From Limnohabitans sp. (GTDB taxonomy: Bacteria > Pseudomonadota > Gammaproteobacteria > Burkholderiales > Burkholderiaceae_C), in NCBI GenBank assembly GCA_024642215.1, contig JAHEBO010000084.1, positions 1 to 64,000 on the forward strand: 64,000 nt of DNA, written 5' to 3'. Below, piece by piece: positions 58,875 through 64,000 of the stretch; position 1 is the first letter of the stretch; each line of letters opens with the position of its first letter. The position numbers were made by a program, and so were the translations under genes. Below the pieces are notes generated by a model. It was not told where the DNA came from. It did no database searches and saw only the letters and a list, made by a program, of their open reading frames with translations.

Positions 58875-59849
58875 TTACTTCGTGTTTTCGATGGCTTGCA
58901 GCAAAGCTGGGCCATTTTTCTCGCCAAAGGTTTTGGCAATTTCTGCAGACACGATCTTTTGGAACGGTGCCATGTCCACGTTCTCGATCACTTGCATGCC
59001 TGATTTTTTCAACTCAGCGACAACTTTGCCTGCGTTTTGCGCATTCAAATCACGCTGGAACTTTGCAGCTTCGCGTGCAGCGTCAACCACGATGGTTTGG
59101 TAGTTGGCCGGCAATGAATCAAATTTGCCCTTGTTCATGGCCACAATCAGGGGCGAGTACACGTGGTTGCTGACGGTCAAAAACTTTTGGACTTCGTAGA
59201 ACTTCGAAGACCATGTCACGTTGATGGGGTGCTCTTGCGCATCAAACGTACCTGTTTCCAAAGCGGTGTACAACTCGGCGATTGGCATTGGCGCAGGGTT
59301 CATGCCCAAGAGCTTGAAAGCTTGGATGTGATAAGGATTGGGGGTAGAGCGAATTTTCAACCCCTTCAAATCTTCAGGCTTGTTGACTGGGCGCTTGTTG
59401 TTGGTGAAAGCGCGCCAGCCGTTTTCCCAGTAGGACAAACCTTTCATGCCATGAGGTGCCAGTTCGTTCAAAACACCGGTACCTACTGCACCGTCGAGCA
59501 CGTGGTAAGCGTGAGTTGCATTGCGGAATACAAAGGGTAATTCCATGGCCGCTGTGTTGGGCACAATGCCGTTGTAGTTGGAGGCACCGCTAGACACGAT
59601 GTCGATGGTGCCGCCGCGCACGCCGTTGATCATGGCGGCATCGTTGCCCAATTGGTTGGCTGGGAAAACCGTAATCTCTACGTCGCCGTTGGTGCGTTGT
59701 TTGACCAACTCTGCCAATTTAAGAGCGGCAGCATGTTGACCGTCTGTGGTGTTCACAGCGTGGCCCATTTTGAGATTGAACTTGGCAGCAAATGCAGCCG
59801 AGCCCATGCTAGCGATCAAGCAAGCAACGAGAATGCGAGAAATTTTCAT
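58875..59849 (-). CDS. dctP: TRAP transporter substrate-binding protein (DctP)
   Basis: Periplasmic binding protein. Signal peptide MKISRILVACLIASMGSAAFA with cleavage after AFA, then NLKMGHAVNTTDGQHAAAL. The motif KGLKIRSTPNPYHIQAFKLLG contains the conserved Arg that binds a carboxylate. 324 aa. Upstream in-frame extension of 34 residues rejected because it precedes the signal peptide. Substrate likely a sugar acid by context. Confidence 0.92.
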   Translation of the reverse strand: MKISRILVACLIASMGSAAFAAKFNLKMGHAVNTTDGQHAAALKLAELVKQRTNGDVEITVFPANQLGNDAAMINGVRGGTIDIVSSGASNYNGIVPNTAAMELPFVFRNATHAYHVLDGAVGTGVLNELAPHGMKGLSYWENGWRAFTNNKRPVNKPEDLKGLKIRSTPNPYHIQAFKLLGMNPAPMPIAELYTALETGTFDAQEHPINVTWSSKFYEVQKFLTVSNHVYSPLIVAMNKGKFDSLPANYQTIVVDAAREAAKFQRDLNAQNAGKVVAELKKSGMQVIENVDMAPFQKIVSAEIAKTFGEKNGPALLQAIENTK

Positions 59850-59889
59850 GGTGTTGACTCCTGTGGTTGTTTTACGGGTTGAGAAAAAA

Positions 59890-60228
59890 TTAATCGGTGG
59901 GCAGGGCATATTCGTCAGCACTGAACACTGTATGGAAAACGGTGCCATCAAACATGGCGATCAAGTCTTTGGACACTTCACGGCTCTTCAAGCGAACTTC
60001 TGAGGCCAAAGCAATTTCAATCGATTCGCGAGTGGGGTAGCGGACTGATAAAACCATGCCAAAGTGTGGATCTGCGACATCACTTTCAACTTGACGCAAC
60101 ACACGCACTTCTTGTGCGCCAGGAAAGCGTGTCCACAAAGGCACGAGTTCTTTGCGGATGTAGTCGTTGAAGGCTTGTTCTTTGCCAGGTTTGACGTTGC
60201 CTTGAAAAAATGCACAGCGAATGAACAT
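59890..60228 (-). CDS. Uncharacterised small protein in gluconate/TRAP operon
   Basis: 112 residues starting MFIRCAFFQGNVKPGKEQAF. The pattern (short beta strand, helix containing LVPLWTRFPGAQEVRVLR, then HFGMVLSVRYPTRESIEIAL) resembles dimeric alpha/beta-barrel proteins such as the ABM/EthD type, but this is a weak judgement. No signal peptide or membrane segment. It sits between gntK (23-base gap) and dctP (40-base gap), so probably co-transcribed. Confidence 0.7.
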   Translation of the reverse strand: MFIRCAFFQGNVKPGKEQAFNDYIRKELVPLWTRFPGAQEVRVLRQVESDVADPHFGMVLSVRYPTRESIEIALASEVRLKSREVSKDLIAMFDGTVFHTVFSADEYALPTD

Positions 60229-60251
60229 GAAAATCCTTTTGTTTGAGTAAT

Positions 60252-60794
60252 TCAGGGAAGGGTTTGAAGCGTCAGCGCTTTCAAACCCTGGAGGGCTTGT
60301 TGATGAATGTCTGCAACAGGCTGGTCAATCTGCAGGGTGATGACATCGGTTTCATCGACCGTCGGTTTTTGAAGTGTTTGCAGTTGGCTGTCTAGCAAGC
60401 CCGCTTGCATGTAATGGCCCACACGCTGCTGCATGCGCTGACGGATAAGTTCGGGTTGGCCATCCAAAAACAAGAACACCACGGGGCCTGCGTGTTGGCG
60501 AATGCGATCGCGGTAAATTCGTTTGAGGGCAGAGCACGCCACGATGCCGCCTGATGCAGTGTTGTCATCGTGAGCGCTGAGGTAGTGGGCAATTCGGTCT
60601 AACCAAGGCCAACGGTCTGCGTCTTGTAGGGCAATCCCTGCGCGCATCTTCTCAACGCTTTCTGGGAGATGCAATTCATCGCCATCTTTCATGCGCAAGT
60701 GCAGCGTTTCACTGAGGCTTTGCGCCAGTGTTGATTTGCCGGACCCAGACACGCCCATCACAATGATTCTCAGGGTTTGATCTGCTGATGACAT
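60252..60794 (-). CDS. gntK: Gluconokinase
   Basis: Phosphorylates D-gluconate to 6-phosphogluconate. P-loop VMGVSGSGKSTLAQSL (about residues 13-28), DGDELHLPESVEKM, CSALKRIYRDRIR, and the C-terminal VDETDVITLQIDQP. 180 aa, usual for the GntK family. The ATG at 60794 gives MSSADQTLR; a longer frame would run through the operator region. First gene of the minus-strand unit, facing gntR. Confidence 0.92.
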   Translation of the reverse strand: MSSADQTLRIIVMGVSGSGKSTLAQSLSETLHLRMKDGDELHLPESVEKMRAGIALQDADRWPWLDRIAHYLSAHDDNTASGGIVACSALKRIYRDRIRQHAGPVVFLFLDGQPELIRQRMQQRVGHYMQAGLLDSQLQTLQKPTVDETDVITLQIDQPVADIHQQALQGLKALTLQTLP

Positions 60795-60823
60795 GTGATT
60801 TTGAGGGGTGGTTTTGTTAAATT

Positions 60824-60837
60824 GGACAGCGCTGTCC
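60824..60837. promoter_or_regulatory. LacI-type operator 1, gntK side
   Basis: Perfect 14-bp palindrome GGACAGCGCTGTCC with central CG, as in LacI/GalR-family sites, 30 bases upstream of the gntK ATG. A near-identical copy lies 106 bp away on the gntR side. Confidence 0.75.
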
Positions 60838-60929
60838 GGGGAGTGAAAAAAAGATTTGCCTTGAAACTTCAATTCTTCATTAGGGAAATCGATGGCTGTT
60901 AAGGCAAAATATTTGCGGTTAAATTCATG

Positions 60930-60943
60930 GGATAGCGCTATCC
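60930..60943. promoter_or_regulatory. LacI-type operator 2, gntR side
   Basis: Perfect 14-bp palindrome GGATAGCGCTATCC, differing from operator 1 only at one symmetric position (C/T). Located 37 bases upstream of the regulator's TTG start. Joint consensus GGAYAGCGCTRTCC. Confidence 0.75.
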
Positions 60944-60980
60944 TATCCAAATTGAAATCTGTTCTTCTCCGGACAAACCC

Positions 60981-62060
60981 TTGAAAGCATCTTTAAACCG
61001 ACCCAAAAACCACCGTTCGACAGGTCGGATTACCTTGAACGATGTGGCACAAGCTGCAGGGGTGAGTCCCAGCACCGTGTCGCGTGCACTCAGAGGCGAG
61101 CGGGCCGTCGATCCTGACTTGGTGTTGCGTGTCTTGGAAGTCTCAGACAAGCTGGGTTATGTGCCTGATCCCGCGGCACGGGCACTGGCTTCCCAGCGCA
61201 GCGACCATGTCACCATTTTGATTCCCTTGTTGTCCAACACCTTGTTTGTTGATTTGTTGGAGGCGGCTCAAAGAACGCTGCGCGCAGCTGGGTTTCAAAC
61301 CTTGATGGGTGTGACCCATTACAACGCCAGTGAAGAAGAGCAACTCTTGCGAGAGCAGTTGCACCACCGGCCTGCGGGCATGTTGATCACTGGTTTGGAT
61401 CACAGTCCTACAACTCAAAAACTCATGGCCCGTAGCAATGTGCCTTGTGTGCATTTGATGGATTTGCCTGAAAACAAGGTTTCCAATGCCTCTTTGGAGG
61501 CCGTCGATGAAGCGTTAAGCCAGGGACCTTACTGCGTGGGTTTCCGGCAAACAGATGCGGGTGAGGCCATGACGCAACATCTGATGGCGCAAGGCAAAGA
61601 ACGCATTGTGTTTGCTGCCGCTCAACTTGATCCGCGTGTGATGCAGCGTTTGCAGGGGTGGCGCAAAGCCTTGAAGATGGGTCAACTCTATGACCCCACT
61701 CTGGAGTGGCTTAACCCAGCGCCTTCCTCTTTGGCCTTGGGCGGTTTGATGTTTGAGCAAATCATGAAACAAAGCCCGGCCGTAGATGCCATTTTCTTTT
61801 GCAACGACGACTTGGCTCAAGGTGCATTGTTAGCAGCCATGCGTCTTGGCATTTCGGTGCCACATCAAGTGGCCATCGCTGGTTTCAACGACTTAACTGG
61901 CAGTGACCAAATGTGGCCACCCTTGACGACGGTGCGAACCCCACGCGCCCAAGTGGGTGAAGCCGCAGCGCACATGCTGCTTGAGTTGATACATGGCGAA
62001 ATACCCAAACAACCTCAACTTGATTTGGGTTTTGAGATCATTGCAAGACACAGCACTTAG
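60981..62060 (+). CDS. LacI-family transcriptional regulator of the gluconate/idonate operon
   Basis: 359 residues. N-terminal helix-turn-helix ITLNDVAQAAGVSPSTVSRA (residues about 17-36), hinge with GYVPDPAARALAS, then periplasmic-binding-protein-like ligand domain. Start is TTG at 60981; there is no ATG before the HTH. It is divergent from gntK and flanked by two palindromes with the central CG typical of LacI regulators. By position it should respond to gluconate or a derivative, like E. coli GntR/IdnR; the ligand is inferred. Confidence 0.88.
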   Translation: MKASLNRPKNHRSTGRITLNDVAQAAGVSPSTVSRALRGERAVDPDLVLRVLEVSDKLGYVPDPAARALASQRSDHVTILIPLLSNTLFVDLLEAAQRTLRAAGFQTLMGVTHYNASEEEQLLREQLHHRPAGMLITGLDHSPTTQKLMARSNVPCVHLMDLPENKVSNASLEAVDEALSQGPYCVGFRQTDAGEAMTQHLMAQGKERIVFAAAQLDPRVMQRLQGWRKALKMGQLYDPTLEWLNPAPSSLALGGLMFEQIMKQSPAVDAIFFCNDDLAQGALLAAMRLGISVPHQVAIAGFNDLTGSDQMWPPLTTVRTPRAQVGEAAAHMLLELIHGEIPKQPQLDLGFEIIARHST

Positions 62061-62078
62061 TGCAAACCTGACACTTTT

Positions 62079-63044
62079 TTAGCGCAGCACATTGAGCAGT
62101 GCTTCACCTTTCGACAAGCGGTTGATGTTGTCGGCGATGGTTTGCTTGCGTCGTTGAACAGTTCCTTCTGTCCATCCTGACATGTGCGGCGTCATAACGA
62201 CGTTTGTCAAACTGGCAAAATCGAATTGTGAGGGGGCACACGTTGCAATTTCTGAAGGTGGGTATTGGTACCAAGTGTCAATGATGGCACCTGCAATATG
62301 CTGGTTTTTCAATGCTTGAAAAAGCGCTGACTCATCGATGACGGCGCCTCGGCCCACATTCACAATAACTGCATGCTTGCGCATGCATGCCAATGCCTGG
62401 GCGTCGACCAAGCTGCGTGTGTTGTCTGCCAATGGCAAGGTGACGACAAGCGCGTCACAAGATGCCATGAATGCGTTTAAATGATCAAGCGTGAAGCTTT
62501 GGTCAACGTTGAGACTTTGGACGGCACTTCGATTGGCCACGACCACGCGCATGCCAAAAGCTTTGGCGCGTTGGGCCAAAGTTTTTGCAATGTGACCAAA
62601 ACCAAGCAAGCCCAAAGTTTGTGCGCCTAGTTCTGTTCGCAATGCACCAGGACGTCCTGCAAAAAAGGTCCACATGCCTTGACGCAAGGCTTGGTCTGCT
62701 TGAAACAAGGGGACGTGGCGCGATAAGAGCGCGCACATGACATATTCTGCGATGGCATTTTCGTGGCCAAAGCAATTGGCCAGCTGAGCGTGAGGCGGCA
62801 GGCAACTGCGTTGAATGCCATCGGTACCCGCAGAAGGCGCCTGGAGCAAACGCAAGTTGTGAGGGCGAGGCATGGCTTCATTCAGAGCAATGCCCACCAC
62901 CACATCCGCACTTTCAAAATGCGCTTGTTCCCCCAATTGGTCAAGCCCTTGAGAGAGCGACACAATTTGATGAGCGTCGTGCAATAAACTCTCTAAGCCT
63001 GGCCTGAAGTTGGCCGCATTATCGCCATGGAAAACAATTTTCAT
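62079..63044 (-). CDS. D-2-hydroxyacid dehydrogenase
   Basis: NAD-binding 2-hydroxyacid dehydrogenase, 321 aa. The catalytic Arg is in NVGRGAVIDE (about residue 237) and the catalytic His in MTPHMSGWTEG. The dinucleotide motif reads LGFGHIAKTLA instead of the usual GxGxxG, so the third Gly is Ala, which occurs in some members. A role in hydroxypyruvate, glyoxylate or 2-ketogluconate reduction is plausible. 46 bases downstream of the Bug-type gene. Converges with gntR. Confidence 0.85.
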   Translation of the reverse strand: MKIVFHGDNAANFRPGLESLLHDAHQIVSLSQGLDQLGEQAHFESADVVVGIALNEAMPRPHNLRLLQAPSAGTDGIQRSCLPPHAQLANCFGHENAIAEYVMCALLSRHVPLFQADQALRQGMWTFFAGRPGALRTELGAQTLGLLGFGHIAKTLAQRAKAFGMRVVVANRSAVQSLNVDQSFTLDHLNAFMASCDALVVTLPLADNTRSLVDAQALACMRKHAVIVNVGRGAVIDESALFQALKNQHIAGAIIDTWYQYPPSEIATCAPSQFDFASLTNVVMTPHMSGWTEGTVQRRKQTIADNINRLSKGEALLNVLR

Positions 63045-63090
63045 ATCAGCATGCCTCAGACTTTCAGTCGACCTAGAGTTTGTGAACTGA

Positions 63091-64000
63091 TCAGTCTGCT
63101 TTGGCGCCAGATGCTTTCACAATAGGGCCCCAGCGCAGCACTTCCGCCTTGTTCATTTCGGCCATTGTTTCAGGGCTTGTGCCGTAGATGATGTAGCCCA
63201 ACTCGGTCATGCGTTTGACAAACTCTGGCGACTTGGTGCCCTTGACCACTTCAGCGTTGAGTTTGTTGACAATCTCTCGCGGTGTGTTGGCGGCCACCAT
63301 CAGGCCAAACCAGACACCCGATTCGTAGCCGTTGAGGCCCGCCTCTGCAATGGTGGGCACATCAGGCAAAGACGGGTCACGCTTGGCGCCGGTTGTGGCC
63401 AATGCTTTGAGCTTGCCAGCTTTGATATGGGGCAAGGCTGAGGGGATGTTGTCAAACATCATCATGACTTGGCCACCTAGCAAATCGTTCATGGCAGGTG
63501 CACTGCCTTTGTAGGGGATGTGCGTCATGGTGATATTGGCCAGGGCACGGAACATTTCACCCGACATGTGGGTGCTGGTACCGCTTCCACTGGAGGCATA
63601 GTTGATGAAGCCCGGCTGTGCTTTGCCCATGGCAACCACTTCGTTGACTGAGTTGGCTTTGACCGAGGGATGCAACACCAAAACATTGTTCAATGAGACC
63701 AACGCCGAAACAGGCGCCAAGTCTTTGCTGGGGTCAAAAGGCATCTTGGCATACAGCGCAGGGTTGATGGCCTGAATGCCGCTGGTGGTCATGAGCAGGG
63801 TGTAACCATCGGGCGCAGAACGAGCCACTTCAGCGCCGCCAATGTTGCCACCGGCACCCGGTTTGTTGTCAACGGTAACAGGCTGTCCAAGGTTTTTGGA
63901 AAGTTCAAGGGCGATCGCGCGTGATGCAATGTCAACCGCACCACCCGGTGGGAAGGGGCACACCAACCGAATGGGTTTGTTGGGGAAACTTTGCGCCAAA
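63091..64000 (-). CDS. Bug-family tripartite tricarboxylate transporter binding protein (5' partial)
   Basis: Periplasmic solute-binding protein of the TctC/Bug family. The N-terminus and signal peptide lie beyond the window; the visible part begins near the mature end at [19 protein letters not shown], and includes [21 protein letters not shown] and [20 protein letters not shown]. About 303 residues seen. No TctA/TctB genes are in the window. Orphan Bug proteins are numerous in this family; ligand unknown. Confidence 0.9.
   Translation of the reverse strand, partial: LAQSFPNKPIRLVCPFPPGGAVDIASRAIALELSKNLGQPVTVDNKPGAGGNIGGAEVARSAPDGYTLLMTTSGIQAINPALYAKMPFDPSKDLAPVSALVSLNNVLVLHPSVKANSVNEVVAMGKAQPGFINYASSGSGTSTHMSGEMFRALANITMTHIPYKGSAPAMNDLLGGQVMMMFDNIPSALPHIKAGKLKALATTGAKRDPSLPDVPTIAEAGLNGYESGVWFGLMVAANTPREIVNKLNAEVVKGTKSPEFVKRMTELGYIIYGTSPETMAEMNKAEVLRWGPIVKASGAKAD

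Overview
The window is a chromosomal segment of a betaproteobacterium, most likely family Comamonadaceae (Limnohabitans/Rhodoferax-like). This rests on conserved gene orders (ftsH-folP-glmM; rpsF-priB-rpsR-rplI-dnaB; thrS-infC-rpmI-rplT-pheST-ihfA-merR-tRNA-Pro), a lysine/alanine-rich SWIB protein, and Bug/TRAP-type substrate-binding proteins. No taxonomic search was run. Coding density is high. I see no IS element, prophage, CRISPR array or rRNA. Most of the window is core housekeeping; the last 12 kb or so is a catabolic accessory region.

Layout. 1-3.8 kb: ftsH (5' end outside the window), folP, glmM. 3.8-9.3 kb: divergent PEP synthase regulator (ppsR) and ppsA, the latter coupled to a large Na+/solute symporter. 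9.3-12.4 kb: ribosomal operon rpsF-priB-rpsR-rplI, then dnaB, which has two DnaA boxes upstream. 12.4-15.2 kb, minus strand: PIN-PhoH ATPase, Bcp peroxiredoxin, Mth938-like protein. 15.2-21.3 kb: alanine-type aminotransferase, hom, thrC, then moeA-moaD-moaE. 21.3-28.6 kb: an uncharacterised protein, clpB with a sigma-32-like promoter, a ThDP enzyme, the SWIB/histone-H1-like protein, and aceA behind a 445-bp AT-rich region with paired operators. 28.7-36.7 kb: the thrS-to-tRNA-Pro translation cluster, in which infC appears to start at AUC and rpmI has a structured leader. 36.7-41.6 kb: cold-shock protein, clpS-clpA, HerA-like ATPase. 41.7-48.5 kb: yebC, purD, acyltransferase, hemF, nadD, rsfS, rlmH, maf, phytanoyl-CoA dioxygenase-like gene, mostly overlapping or within a few bases. 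48.5-52 kb: gamma-glutamyltransferase and a TrhO-glutathione S-transferase fusion.

52-61 kb is one long minus-strand unit: gntK, a small unknown gene, TRAP transporter dctP-dctQ-dctM, idnO, idnD, a glyoxalase-like protein, a Baeyer-Villiger-type monooxygenase and an alpha/beta hydrolase. It diverges from a LacI-family regulator. The gap between them carries two near-identical 14-bp palindromes 106 bp apart. Read together, IdnD (L-idonate to 5-ketogluconate), IdnO (to gluconate) and GntK (to 6-phosphogluconate) form a complete L-idonate/gluconate route with TRAP uptake in place of the permease used by E. coli. The window ends with a 2-hydroxyacid dehydrogenase and a partial Bug-type binding protein.

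The points most worth a second look are the TrhO-GST fusion, the operator pairs at aceA and at gntK/gntR, the DnaA boxes upstream of dnaB, the AUC start and three-hairpin leader around infC/rpmI, an EF-hand-like loop in the symporter, H1-like tails on two unrelated proteins, and the BVMO-hydrolase pair inside a sugar-acid operon. I did not find a clear, wholly undescribed multi-gene system such as a new defence island.
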